NCBI RefSeq assembly: GCF_014467285.1
Contig: NZ_NKHR01000008.1
Location: 62,001 to 126,000, forward strand
Source of the DNA: Xenorhabdus sp014467285
GTDB lineage: Bacteria; Pseudomonadota; Gammaproteobacteria; Enterobacterales; Enterobacteriaceae
Direction of reading: 5' to 3'
DNA: 64,000 nucleotides
In this document: piece by piece, positions 42,974 through 52,145 of the stretch
How positions within the stretch are numbered: the first letter of the stretch is position 1
How the letters are laid out: every line of letters starts with the position of its first letter
Translations under genes and position numbers: made by a program
The notes under the pieces: generated by a model
Database searches by the model: none
Told to the model about the DNA's origin: nothing
What the model saw: only the letters and a program-made list of their open reading frames with translations

Positions 42974-43975
42974 ATGAACAGAATCATTAAAGCCGCCGCA
43001 GTGCAATGCAGCCCGGTACTTTATAGCCAATCCGCAACCGTAAAAAAAATCTGTGACATTATTTTAGCGCTTGGAAAACAAGGAGTGCAGTTTGCTGTTT
43101 TTCCTGAGACCGTTGTGCCTTATTACCCTTATTTTTCCTTTGTCCAACCCCCACTTGCCATGGGTAAAGAACATTTAAAACTGTTGAATGAATCCGTGGT
43201 CGTGCCTTCCGAAGCAACCTCAGCAATTGGTCAGGCCTGTTTTGAGGCCAACATGGTAGTGTCGATCGGCATTAATGAGCGTTCAGGTGGCACGATTTAT
43301 AACGCACAACTGTTATTCGATGCTGATGGATCAATTATTCAGCGTCGCCGCAAAATTACCCCAACTTACCACGAACGAATGGTATGGGGACAAGGTGATG
43401 GCAGCGGTCTGCGTGCCATTAATTCTGCGGTGGGGCGTGTAGGTTCGCTGGCATGTTGGGAACATTACAACCCATTGGCTCGTTTTGCCTTGATGGCAGA
43501 TGGTGAGCAAATTCACGCTGCCATGTTTCCTGGTTCGTTGGTAGGACAAGTGTTTGCTGATCAAATCAGCGCAACCATTCAACACCACGCTCTGGAGTCT
43601 GGCTGTTTTGTTGTCAACGCCACCGCATGGCTGCATCCCGAACAACAACAACAAATTATGCAAGATACCGGCTGTAACATCGCGCCTATTTCAGGAGGAT
43701 GTTTTACCGCCATCGTTTCTCCCGAAGGCAAATTTTTAGCTGAGCCGCTCACACAAGGTGAAGGTTATTGTATTGCCGATCTGGATTTCAGCTTGATTGA
43801 TAAACGCAAACGCATGATGGATTCGGTTGGACATTACAGCCGCCCCGAATTATTCAGCTTATTGATCGATCGTCGTCCAACATGTGTGTTGCACGAACTG
43901 AAAGTTGAAACATCAGAGCAAAACCATCTCGAAAACGCTCAAAACTTAATGAAGCACATGTCTGAACCGCATTGA
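42974..43975 (+). CDS. nitC: Nitrilase of the Nit6803/Nit1 type (NitC)
   Basis: The 333-residue carbon-nitrogen hydrolase has the full catalytic set: Glu45 (FPETVVPYYPYF), Lys127 (RRRKITPTYHERMVWGQGDG) and Cys161 (GSLACWEHYNPLARF). Nitrilases of this subfamily convert nitriles to acids and ammonia. The closely related Nit6803 from Synechocystis has been studied as a nitrilase on aromatic and aliphatic nitriles. In the Nit1C setting of Pseudomonas, the enzyme is needed for growth on cyanide. Overlap with neighbours is absent, but the gaps are only 25-26 bp. Confidence 0.93.
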   Translation: MNRIIKAAAVQCSPVLYSQSATVKKICDIILALGKQGVQFAVFPETVVPYYPYFSFVQPPLAMGKEHLKLLNESVVVPSEATSAIGQACFEANMVVSIGINERSGGTIYNAQLLFDADGSIIQRRRKITPTYHERMVWGQGDGSGLRAINSAVGRVGSLACWEHYNPLARFALMADGEQIHAAMFPGSLVGQVFADQISATIQHHALESGCFVVNATAWLHPEQQQQIMQDTGCNIAPISGGCFTAIVSPEGKFLAEPLTQGEGYCIADLDFSLIDKRKRMMDSVGHYSRPELFSLLIDRRPTCVLHELKVETSEQNHLENAQNLMKHMSEPH

Positions 43976-44001
43976 TTAAACACCAATAATAGGGAATCAG
44001 G

Positions 44002-45081
44002 ATGTCTACAATACAATTATTGACCGATTTGCAATGTCATGGCCTGAAATGGGAAGGCGATTTTGGCTTATCCCGCAAAGGTGGCGCAGGGCCAAGCGAT
44101 CATAAGGCACTGAGCCTTAACGGGCAGACCATGATGATCCCGGTGCGGAACCTTGTGGCCCAAGATTCACCCTACACCGCAAAGTCTGAACCGAACTCTG
44201 ACAAAGTGACCATTTTTAAAAACCGAATCCCTGTAGCAACTTTAACTGCACCAGCACGACCACGTTTTTATAATTTAAAAACGGCCGAAGGTATTGCCTA
44301 TGAGCAAATTGCAACCTTACATAGCCATGATGTGTTGGCAACGACTGTGTTACAGCATTGCATTCGGATGAATGACAAGGCAACGGCATGCCAATTCTGT
44401 TCAATTGATCAGTCTATAAAAAATGGGAACACGTTGATTCGTAAGCACCCGAAACAGTTGGCAGAAGTCGCCAAAGCAGCCGTTGAGCTGGACGGTGTCA
44501 GGCAAATGGTGATCACTACGGGCACACCAAATACGGCAGATCGTGGTGCCAAAATTTTATATGACTCGGTTAAAGCTATTAAGGCACAAGTCGATTTACC
44601 AATACAGGTACAGTGTGAACCTCCCGATGATTTTGCATGGTTTCAGCGCTTAAAGGATGCAGGTGCTGTGTCAATCGGGATGCACCTTGAAGCAGTAAAC
44701 GAACATGTACGGCAGAAGATGATGCCCGGTAAGGCCGAAGTCTCATTGGAAAAATATTTTGCCGCCTTTGAAGCAGCCGTTGCGGTGTTCGGCCGGGGAC
44801 AGGTCAGTACCTATATTTTGGCAGGTTTGGGTGACACCGAATTAGAAATCGTAGAGATGAGCGCCAGACTCACGAAAATTGGAGTGTATCCGTTTGTCGT
44901 ACCATTTGTGCCGATTCAAGGAACTCCATTGGAACACCATCCTAAGCCTGATCCGGCTTTTATGCGGTCGCTTTATCCGAAAATCGGGCAACAACTCAAA
45001 CTACATGGTTTGAACTCAGAAAATACTCAAGCAGGCTGTGCCAAGTGTGGCGCCTGCTCTTCGCTGAAAGCGTATGAATAA
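44002..45081 (+). CDS. nitD: Radical SAM protein NitD (MSMEG_0568 family)
   Basis: The 359-residue protein is a biotin-synthase-like radical SAM enzyme of the family always found with this nitrilase. The probable [4Fe-4S] ligands are in HCIRMNDKATACQFCSID (around residues 124-141). They follow C-x9-C-x2-C, not the usual C-x3-C-x2-C. A further cysteine group CAKCGAC closes the protein near residue 350. The substrate is unknown. It is co-transcribed with nitC and nitE (gaps 26 and 12 bp). Confidence 0.88.
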   Translation: MSTIQLLTDLQCHGLKWEGDFGLSRKGGAGPSDHKALSLNGQTMMIPVRNLVAQDSPYTAKSEPNSDKVTIFKNRIPVATLTAPARPRFYNLKTAEGIAYEQIATLHSHDVLATTVLQHCIRMNDKATACQFCSIDQSIKNGNTLIRKHPKQLAEVAKAAVELDGVRQMVITTGTPNTADRGAKILYDSVKAIKAQVDLPIQVQCEPPDDFAWFQRLKDAGAVSIGMHLEAVNEHVRQKMMPGKAEVSLEKYFAAFEAAVAVFGRGQVSTYILAGLGDTELEIVEMSARLTKIGVYPFVVPFVPIQGTPLEHHPKPDPAFMRSLYPKIGQQLKLHGLNSENTQAGCAKCGACSSLKAYE

Positions 45082-45093
45082 GGGGAATATGGT

Positions 45094-45666
45094 ATGGAAC
45101 TTCGCTATTCCTGGCTTCTTCAGCTAAATGCAGGGATGAAAAAATCTCTTGGCGATAACATTGTTATCAAGACTGTGTCGGAAGATTGGGAGCTTCACCA
45201 ATATTATCGTTTACGTGAAGCGACTTTTCGCGATGAACAGAAAATCTTAAAAGAAGATCGTGATGAACACGATTTTAAAGCAGCAGGCATTATTGCCATC
45301 GGGAAAATGTCTGGTGGGCATGAATGTGTGATTGGTGCCGTGCGGATCTTCCCTGATGGAGAACAAACATGGTATGGCGGGCGGTTATGCGTAGACCCTT
45401 TATATCGACGTCACCATACCATCGGTAAGGCATTAATCAATGCCGCAGTATCAACCGCCAAGAACTTAGGATGCCGTACTTTCTTAGCCACTGTACAAAG
45501 TCAGAATGAACGCTATTTCCAAAGGTTGCATTGGAATAGCTTGCGTCAATTGACTATTGCCCATATTCCACATGTATTGATGCAGGCTCAGATTGAAAAC
45601 TATCCATTACAACATATCCCGATGCAAATCTGTATGCAGAAGAATATACAGAAAGAGGCATGCTGA
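45094..45666 (+). CDS. nitE: GNAT acyltransferase NitE (MSMEG_0567/Sll0787 family, N-terminal part)
   Basis: The 190-residue protein is a GNAT-fold acetyltransferase: REATFRDEQKILKEDRDEHD in the first third, VIGAVRIFPDGEQTWYGGRLCV as core strands and the acetyl-CoA loop RRHHTIGKALINAAV. In some cyanobacteria the GNAT and AIR-synthase parts are one long protein (Sll0787); here they are two genes overlapping by one base (TGATG at 45664). That indicates tightly coupled translation and probably a physical complex. Substrate unknown. Confidence 0.87.
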   Translation: MELRYSWLLQLNAGMKKSLGDNIVIKTVSEDWELHQYYRLREATFRDEQKILKEDRDEHDFKAAGIIAIGKMSGGHECVIGAVRIFPDGEQTWYGGRLCVDPLYRRHHTIGKALINAAVSTAKNLGCRTFLATVQSQNERYFQRLHWNSLRQLTIAHIPHVLMQAQIENYPLQHIPMQICMQKNIQKEAC

Positions 45667-46712
45667 TGGAGCTCAATCAATTACTCGAAAAGCTAAAACA
45701 TACACCCGCAATGCAGTCCAAGCGGGCGATTGCTCACTGTGTTTTAGCCAATATAACTTGTCATGTGGATTCATTGGATAGCTTATACCCCTGCCCCGGA
45801 GATGACACAGCGGCACTGTCGTTAAACGGTCAATATATACTGCATGCCTGTGAAGGTATGTTACCGAATTTTGTGACCCATTATCCTTATTTTGCGGGTT
45901 GGTCAGCCGTCATGGCGAATATTAGTGACATTGCAGCAATGGGCGGCCGGGCCTTGTCGGTAGTGAACAGTCTTTGGCATACCAGTAATGAATCTGCCCA
46001 ACAGTTAATGCAAGGCATGCAGGATGCTTGTTGTGCTTATGGTGTGCCATTGGTCGGCGGGCACACTCATCTTGGCTCAGATTATCAGCCCGCTTTATCC
46101 GTGGCGATTCAGGGTATGGCACGAAAACTACTCTCAGTGTTACATGTTAAACCCCAACAAAAAATTCTGCTTGCGTTAAATCTACAAGGGCAATTCCACC
46201 CCGATACCACTTACTGGAAATGCTTTGAGCAGGTATCTGGCCGCATTTTACAGTCACAAATTGCTTTGCTGCCGCAACTGGCAGAGGAAAACTTGGCTTA
46301 TGCCGCCCGTGATATTAGCAATGCCGGCATTTTAGGTAGTTTGTTGATGCTGCTTGAAGCTACAGCATCAGGGGCACATATCAACTTAGATGCAATTCCT
46401 AAACCTGATGATGTGGAATGGTTTAAATGGCTGCAAATTTTTCCCAGTTTTGGTTTTTTACTCACTGCTGATGCAAACCAATGTGAAGAAATCATCAGGC
46501 TGTTTCACTGCCAGGGGATTGCCTGCAAGGCGATTGGTGAAACCAATATCAGTGGTGTCGTTACGGTGCAACAGCAGGAACAAAGCAGCATATTTTGGGA
46601 TTTTAACCACCAGATATTTACCGGCTTTTGCTACGCCAATCTTCTGAAAACACTCGCTTTAAAAAAATTACAGTGCAATCCCATACAAACTGAGACTAAG
46701 AGTCATCAGTAG
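45666..46712 (+). CDS. nitF: AIR-synthase/PurM-like protein NitF (Sll0787 family)
   Basis: The 348-residue product has the PurM/ThiL fold, an ATP-grasping family of small-molecule ligases and kinases. The visible core includes CPGDDTAALSLNG near residue 41, WSAVMANISDIAAMGG near residue 81 and a VGGHTHLGSDYQPAL segment. The C-terminal part has DISNAGILGSLLMLLEAT, matching the PurM-like second domain. The start at 45666 overlaps the nitE stop codon; a start two codons earlier is possible. The reaction is unknown; acyl or formyl group activation is plausible by family. Confidence 0.86.
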   Translation: MELNQLLEKLKHTPAMQSKRAIAHCVLANITCHVDSLDSLYPCPGDDTAALSLNGQYILHACEGMLPNFVTHYPYFAGWSAVMANISDIAAMGGRALSVVNSLWHTSNESAQQLMQGMQDACCAYGVPLVGGHTHLGSDYQPALSVAIQGMARKLLSVLHVKPQQKILLALNLQGQFHPDTTYWKCFEQVSGRILQSQIALLPQLAEENLAYAARDISNAGILGSLLMLLEATASGAHINLDAIPKPDDVEWFKWLQIFPSFGFLLTADANQCEEIIRLFHCQGIACKAIGETNISGVVTVQQQEQSSIFWDFNHQIFTGFCYANLLKTLALKKLQCNPIQTETKSHQ

Positions 46713-46723
46713 GAGCCTATGTT

Positions 46724-47014
46724 ATGCCTAGCGTAAATTTTACTGTGAAGTGGCCTGATGGAAAACGGATTCAATATTACTCACCTTCAACGGTGATTTA
46801 TGAATACCTATCCATTGGTCAGCGTTACTCAAGTACGCAGTTTTTACACCAAGTTGAAAATGGTCTGTATGCCGCATCGGAAAGAGTACGTGCACGTTAT
46901 GGCTTTACCTGTAGTTCGGCTATGGACAATCTGGCGATGATCAAGTCCCAAGTCAGACTCTTCGGGCTAAACCCGGAAGATCAAATTGAAGTCATTGAAA
47001 TGACGAATAAATGA
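46724..47014 (+). CDS. nitG: Small Nit1C protein NitG (MSMEG_0570 family)
   Basis: The 96-residue protein matches the small nitrogen-starvation-response family of MSMEG_0570: VNFTVKWPDGKRIQYYSPSTV opening, then QVENGLYAASERVRARYGFTCSSAMDNL. It is soluble and without recognisable catalytic residues, and may be a carrier or accessory protein for its operon partners. It lies 11 bp after nitF and 12 bp before nitH. Confidence 0.88.
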   Translation: MPSVNFTVKWPDGKRIQYYSPSTVIYEYLSIGQRYSSTQFLHQVENGLYAASERVRARYGFTCSSAMDNLAMIKSQVRLFGLNPEDQIEVIEMTNK

Positions 47015-47026
47015 GAAGGATGTTCC

Positions 47027-48283
47027 ATGTTAAATATTCAAAATCAAATATTGCAGCCAAATTATGATGTGGTCATTGTTGGTGGTGGTCAGGCAGGCTT
47101 ATGTGTTAGTCACTATTTGCAAAAGGCAGGCATTGACCATGTAATACTGGAAAAAGAATCCGAGTTAACCCATAGCTGGCGTTGTAAACGTTGGGATAAT
47201 TTTACTTTGGTAACACCTAACTGGCAGTGTCTATTGCCAGAACACCCTTATCAGGGGCAAGATCCTGACGGCTTTATGAAGAAGCATGAAATTGTGGAAT
47301 ATCTCAATGAGTTTATTGAAAAAATAAACCCGCCTGCCATTTTAAATATTCAGGCAGAACATGTAAAAAAAGTGGCAGAACAAAAGCTTGTCATTGAAAC
47401 TAATCGCGGCACAACTATAGCCAAACATCTCGTTGTCGCGGCAGGTGGATATCACACGCCGATTTATCCCAAACTCAGCGATACCTTGCCTGACCATATA
47501 AAAGTGATACATTCGGAAGAATATTTAAATGTAAATCAACTACCTGAGGGTGCAGTGTTAGTGGTCGGATCAGGGCAATCCGGCGCACAGATTGCCGAAG
47601 ATTTACATTTGGCAGGCAAAAAAGTTTATTTATCGACAGGTGATGCACCGCGTTGCGCCCGATTTTATCGCGGCAAAGATGTAGTGAAGTGGTTGTTTGA
47701 TATGGGTTATTACGAAACAACCGTCAAAGAGCATCGTTATAGTGAAGAAGTACGTAACAGTACCAACCACTATGTCACGGGGCGTGATGGCGGGCGTGAT
47801 ATTGACCTGCGCCAATTTGCCTTAGAGGGAATGCAATTGTTCGGTCGTTTTGATGACTTTAAAGATGGTCAACTCTGGTTCAGACCTGATTTATCAGAAA
47901 ACCTGGACCGTGCCGATGCTACTTATAATCGTATTAATGCCTCAATTGATGAATATTTGGATAAAAACAATATTACAACCGACGAGCCAGCATCAGTGTA
48001 TCAGCCAGTTTGGCATCCTAAGCAGGAAACCACACGCATTGATTTAGCAAAAGAAAATATTACTTCAGTGATTTGGTGTATCGGTTTTAGACCAGATTAT
48101 TCATGGATTGATTTAGATATTTTTCAAGCCAGCGGTTACCCAAACCATGACCGTGGAATCACCATTGATCCGGATGTCACGTTTATTGGTTTGCCGTGGT
48201 TATATACATGGGGTTCCGGGCGTTTTATGGGGATCGATCAGGATTCTGCCCATGTAGTACAACATATTGAGCGACAAATTTAG
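47027..48283 (+). CDS. nitH: FAD-dependent monooxygenase-like oxidoreductase NitH (MSMEG_0569 family)
   Basis: The 418-residue flavoprotein has an N-terminal FAD-binding Rossmann motif VVIVGGGQAGLCVSHYLQ (from residue 14) and a second GxGxxG motif, VVGSGQSGAQIAEDLH (around 180), for NAD(P)H. The layout is that of flavin monooxygenases (FMO/BVMO-like). It is the last gene of the Nit1C operon. Oxidation of a nitrile, amine or related nitrogen compound is possible, but the reaction is not known. Confidence 0.9.
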   Translation: MLNIQNQILQPNYDVVIVGGGQAGLCVSHYLQKAGIDHVILEKESELTHSWRCKRWDNFTLVTPNWQCLLPEHPYQGQDPDGFMKKHEIVEYLNEFIEKINPPAILNIQAEHVKKVAEQKLVIETNRGTTIAKHLVVAAGGYHTPIYPKLSDTLPDHIKVIHSEEYLNVNQLPEGAVLVVGSGQSGAQIAEDLHLAGKKVYLSTGDAPRCARFYRGKDVVKWLFDMGYYETTVKEHRYSEEVRNSTNHYVTGRDGGRDIDLRQFALEGMQLFGRFDDFKDGQLWFRPDLSENLDRADATYNRINASIDEYLDKNNITTDEPASVYQPVWHPKQETTRIDLAKENITSVIWCIGFRPDYSWIDLDIFQASGYPNHDRGITIDPDVTFIGLPWLYTWGSGRFMGIDQDSAHVVQHIERQI

Positions 48284-48341
48284 TGCCCTGAACGTCATTC
48301 AGGCAACTTACCATATTGTAAGTAAAGTGCGTCACAAGCAG

Positions 48342-48387
48342 GAAAACAAAAAAATCGGCGGTTACAGGTAACTTACCCTGTAACCGC
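48342..48387 (-). terminator. Terminator of the hemA-kdsA operon, minus strand
   Basis: An 11-bp stem, GCGGTTACAGG (48358-48368) with CCTGTAACCGC (48377-48387), is followed on the minus strand by a long T-rich tract (A-run at 48342-48354 on the plus strand). It lies 31 bp beyond the kdsA stop and also separates kdsA from the convergent nitH. Confidence 0.88.
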
Positions 48388-48417
48388 ACTATCAAAGAAA
48401 CCCAGGGGATTCAGGGA

Positions 48418-49272
48418 TTACTTGCTGGTATCCAGTTCCGGGAAACTTTTCACCACATCATCAATCGCTTTCATCTGCATCAGGAATGGTTCCAGTTTTG
48501 CCAGTGGCAGTGCTGATGGGCCATCACATTTCGCATTTTCCGGATCAGGATGAGATTCAAGGAACAATCCCGCAATTCCTACTGCCATACCGGCTCGTGC
48601 CAGTTCAGACACTTGCGCACGACGACCGCCAGAAGCGGCTCCGAATGGATCACGGCATTGCAATGAGTGGGTAACGTCGAAAATGACAGGTGAGCCATTA
48701 GTAGCCTGTTGCATGACACCAAAGCCCAGCATGTCAACCACCAAATTGTCATAACCAAAGTTACTGCCACGGTCGCACAGGATGATCTGATCGTTACCAC
48801 CTTCTTTAAATTTTTCAACGATATTTCCCATTTGTCCCGGGCTTACAAACTGAGGTTTCTTGATGTTAATAACGGCCCCTGTTTTCGCCATTGCTTCAAC
48901 CAGATCGGTTTGACGGGCCAGGAAAGCAGGAAGCTGAATAACATCAACGACATCTGCAACAGGCTGAGCTTGCGCTGGTTCATGTACGTCAGTGATGATT
49001 TTCACGCCGAAAGTTTGTTTCAGTTCCTGAAAGATTTTCATCCCTTCTTCTAAACCCGGCCCACGGTAGGAATGGATAGAAGAACGGTTAGCCTTATCAA
49101 AAGACGCTTTGAAAACATAAGGAATGCCCAGTTTTTGCGTTACGGTCACATAGTGCTCACAAATACGCATGGCCAAATCCCGTGATTCAAGGACATTCAT
49201 ACCACCAAAGAGTACAAAAGGCAGATCATTTGCGACCTTGATGTCACCAATATTAACCACTTTCTGTTGCAT
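48418..49272 (-). CDS. kdsA: 3-deoxy-8-phosphooctulonate synthase KdsA
   Basis: KdsA condenses arabinose-5-phosphate with phosphoenolpyruvate to make KDO-8-phosphate for lipopolysaccharide. The 284-residue product is the normal length and has the family segments FVLFGGMNVLESRD, FKASFDKANRSSIHSYRGPG, TDVHEPAQAQPVADVVDVIQLPAFLARQTDLV, NIKKPQF and SHPDPENAKCDGPSALPL. It closes the hemA-prfA-prmC-sirB1-kdsA operon as in E. coli. Confidence 0.97.
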   Translation of the reverse strand: MQQKVVNIGDIKVANDLPFVLFGGMNVLESRDLAMRICEHYVTVTQKLGIPYVFKASFDKANRSSIHSYRGPGLEEGMKIFQELKQTFGVKIITDVHEPAQAQPVADVVDVIQLPAFLARQTDLVEAMAKTGAVINIKKPQFVSPGQMGNIVEKFKEGGNDQIILCDRGSNFGYDNLVVDMLGFGVMQQATNGSPVIFDVTHSLQCRDPFGAASGGRRAQVSELARAGMAVGIAGLFLESHPDPENAKCDGPSALPLAKLEPFLMQMKAIDDVVKSFPELDTSK

Positions 49273-49379
49273 GCTTATACCTTCTCTCGTTAAGGGTAAA
49301 TAAATTTGCTGTATCTATAAAAATAAACAGGTCGCTGAAAAATCCTGCCTTATGAAAACATTAATGAAAAACAAAAACA

Positions 49380-50189
49380 TTAATGAAGAACAATCAGCCT
49401 CTGCTCAATGGAGTTAATCTGCATTTTTATCATTTCTGAGATAGGATCCTCAGGGCAGTGCTCCACAAAATAGCTCAAATCCAAAACAGCAATGTGATTG
49501 CAGTCGAGTTGTGCATAGATAAGCCCCCGGTCGCGGATTTCATATGGATCATCGGGATCAAACATCAACACAATTTCGCTGGCCTTGAGTGCTAACTCCA
49601 TCTTTTTCTCTTCCATCAGGGAAACTTTGATGGTGTCAGTGACCTTACGCACGATGCTGATATTATCCGCCTCCTGTAAGTCTTTCTTTTCCAGACGAAT
49701 AGTTGGCCCGATATTGCCTTTCAACCAGACATCAAGTATATGTTCGTTGAGCGTATCGCCATTCATGGGATTAATGAACCATGCTGGCTCATCAACTAAA
49801 TCAGCCCGTAAAATTAGCTGTGTCGGGAATATAACAGGCTGTACCGGCAAATCCAGCGCCTGAGCAATGTGTGAAAATACCGTCCCCAATGCCACGGGTG
49901 CACCCTGACGTGAATGCAATACGCTATCCAACCACAGGGTATCAGACAAACAATACACTCCATTTGCCCCGCCGAATTTCCATTCGCGGTAAAAAAGTGT
50001 CAACAGTGACTGCAATTTTACTTTGGTGTCGGTAATAGAAGAAAGTTTCTGCCGGGCTTCTTCAACCAATGCAGCTAACTGTTCAGTCACCAACCTTTGA
50101 GGAAAATCAGGACGAATGGCCCGTGTCACCAGAATAATACCGTCAATCAGGGGAGCATTATTGAATTCATAATTAACTATGGTTTTCAT
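49380..50189 (-). CDS. sirB1: SirB1/YchA family protein (transglutaminase-like)
   Basis: The 269-residue product matches SirB1 (YchA): a transglutaminase-like fold with YREWKFGGANGVYCLSDTLWLDSVLHSRQG and a C-terminal tetratricopeptide-like region (residues about 180-260; DPDDPYEIRDRGLIYAQLDC). It has no established enzymatic role. It overlaps the 3' end of prmC by 17 bp. The gene sirB2 (ychQ), which lies between prmC and sirB1 in E. coli, is absent here. Confidence 0.9.
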   Translation of the reverse strand: MKTIVNYEFNNAPLIDGIILVTRAIRPDFPQRLVTEQLAALVEEARQKLSSITDTKVKLQSLLTLFYREWKFGGANGVYCLSDTLWLDSVLHSRQGAPVALGTVFSHIAQALDLPVQPVIFPTQLILRADLVDEPAWFINPMNGDTLNEHILDVWLKGNIGPTIRLEKKDLQEADNISIVRKVTDTIKVSLMEEKKMELALKASEIVLMFDPDDPYEIRDRGLIYAQLDCNHIAVLDLSYFVEHCPEDPISEMIKMQINSIEQRLIVLH

Positions 50190-51033
50190 TTTTATTCCAT
50201 CGACCTACCGTAATACGTTCGTTACCACCATAATCCTGAAAAGTTGCTATCTGCTGATAACCTTTTTCCAAAAATAGGTTTCTGACAACGATTCCCTGTT
50301 TCCAGCCATGTTCCAATAACAGCCATCCGTTTGGTAACAGGAAATGGCGAGCTTGCTCCACAATTGTCTGCAAATCTGCCATTCCATTTTGGGCAGCGAT
50401 CAATGCAGTGGCCGGTTCAAACCTGACATCTCCTTCATGCAGATGAGGATCAAGCTCATCAATATACGGAGGATTACTGACAATCATATCAAATTGTCGA
50501 CCTGCCACCGCAGAAAACCACGCACCTTGTAAAAAATTCACATTGTGAAAAGACAGTTTTTCCGCATTTTTTTCCGTATTGTGTTTCGCCAATGCCACTG
50601 CATCAGGGTTAATATCGACCCCTGTTACGTGACAATCATGTCGCTCACTGGCTAAAGCCAAGGCAATTGCCCCCGTTCCCGTACCAAGATCCAAAATCTG
50701 GGCGGGTAAATCGGGCAACAATTCCAATGCCTTCTCAACCAGGCATTCCGTGTCAGGGCGTGGAATCAGTGTCGCTGGTGATACAGAGAGAGGTAATGAC
50801 CAGAATTCACGTTCACCCACAATATAAGCAACCGGCTCCCCCTGAATGCGGCGAGCTAACAAGGCTTCAAGCTGGTCAGCCTCTTCTGCTGAAATTGGTG
50901 TTTCATTGAATGCAATTAAATAAGTGCGGGAACGCCCTGTCACATGTTGCAACAAAATTTCCGCATCACGTTTAGGGCTGTCACTTTCGGTCAACTGCAT
51001 GGCTGCATGCTGGAGCCAATATTGATAATTCAT
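50173..51033 (-). CDS. prmC: Peptide chain release factor N5-glutamine methyltransferase PrmC
   Basis: PrmC methylates the GGQ glutamine of release factors RF1 and RF2. The 286-residue enzyme has the SAM motif LDLGTGTGAIALALASE near residue 115 and the substrate-binding NPPY motif (VSNPPYIDE, near 187). The ATG at 51033 overlaps the prfA stop as TGATG, so enzyme and substrate are translated together. A TTG one codon earlier is possible but less likely. Confidence 0.95.
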   Translation of the reverse strand: MNYQYWLQHAAMQLTESDSPKRDAEILLQHVTGRSRTYLIAFNETPISAEEADQLEALLARRIQGEPVAYIVGEREFWSLPLSVSPATLIPRPDTECLVEKALELLPDLPAQILDLGTGTGAIALALASERHDCHVTGVDINPDAVALAKHNTEKNAEKLSFHNVNFLQGAWFSAVAGRQFDMIVSNPPYIDELDPHLHEGDVRFEPATALIAAQNGMADLQTIVEQARHFLLPNGWLLLEHGWKQGIVVRNLFLEKGYQQIATFQDYGGNERITVGRWNKNENHS

Positions 51034-52115
51034 CAATCCTGCTCTGATAATGCAGATAGTTGGTCTGCCTGATATTCAGTAATAATAGGCTGGATAAGCA
51101 TATCCAGTTTGCCTTCCATGACTTCTTCAAGACGGTATAGCGTTAGGTTGATACGGTGATCGGTAACTCGCCCTTGTGGGAAGTTATAAGTCCGGTTGCG
51201 ATCTGAACGGTCGCCGGAACCAAGCAGATTGCGACGTTCAGAAGCCTCGGCTTCCTGACGTTTTTGTACCTCGGCAGCACGGATGCGCGCAGCAAGCACA
51301 GACATCGCTTTTGCCTTGTTTTTATGCTGTGAACGTTCATCCTGACATTCTACGACAATGCCGGTTGGCAGGTGGGTAATTCGAATGGCAGAGTCAGTGG
51401 TATTGACGTGCTGACCACCCGCTCCGGAAGAGCGAAAAGTATCAATTTTCAGATCACCGGAACTGATTTCCGGTAATTCTGCTTCGGGGATTTCTGCCAA
51501 AATAGCCACAGTACAGGCCGACGTATGGATACGTCCCTGAGATTCGGTTTCTGGGACGCGCTGGACACGATGCCCCCCTGATTCAAATTTCAAGTGACCA
51601 TAAACCTGCTCACCAGAAACTTTGGCAATGACTTCTTTGTATCCACCATGTTCGCCCTCATTGGCGCTCATGATCTCTACTTTCCAGCGGCGGGATTCTG
51701 CATAACGACTATACATGCGGAATAAATCCCCGGCGAATATCGCAGCCTCATCCCCACCGGTTCCTGCACGAACTTCCAGAAAACAATTGCGCTCATCATC
51801 CGGATCTTTAGGCAATAACAGCACCTGTAATTGTTGTTCTAACTCTTCATTACGAATTTTTGCGCCTTTGAGTTCTTCCTGCGCCATTTCCCGCATTTCG
51901 GGATCATCAAGCATCATCTCGGCTGTTTCGATATCATCCTGAACGCTTTTCCAGGCTTTAAAACAGTTAGTCACATCAGTAAGTTGAGCATATTCCTTTG
52001 ATAATGCACGAAAACGCTCCTGATCAGCGATCACCTCAGCATCGCCGAGATGAGCCAGAACTTCTTCATGGCGTTCTTGTAATGCTTCCAATTTAGCGAC
52101 AATAGAAGGCTTCAT
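51033..52115 (-). CDS. prfA: Peptide chain release factor 1 (RF1)
   Basis: RF1 ends translation at UAA and UAG. The 360-residue protein has the GGQ motif in RSSGAGGQHVNTTDSAIRI, the usual C-terminal domain and a helical N-terminal domain. The length equals that of E. coli RF1. It lies 30 bp after hemA, in the same direction, and overlaps prmC by one base. Confidence 0.97.
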   Translation of the reverse strand: MKPSIVAKLEALQERHEEVLAHLGDAEVIADQERFRALSKEYAQLTDVTNCFKAWKSVQDDIETAEMMLDDPEMREMAQEELKGAKIRNEELEQQLQVLLLPKDPDDERNCFLEVRAGTGGDEAAIFAGDLFRMYSRYAESRRWKVEIMSANEGEHGGYKEVIAKVSGEQVYGHLKFESGGHRVQRVPETESQGRIHTSACTVAILAEIPEAELPEISSGDLKIDTFRSSGAGGQHVNTTDSAIRITHLPTGIVVECQDERSQHKNKAKAMSVLAARIRAAEVQKRQEAEASERRNLLGSGDRSDRNRTYNFPQGRVTDHRINLTLYRLEEVMEGKLDMLIQPIITEYQADQLSALSEQD

Positions 52116-52145
52116 TCGTAATATCAGACCTTATTTAGAATAGGG

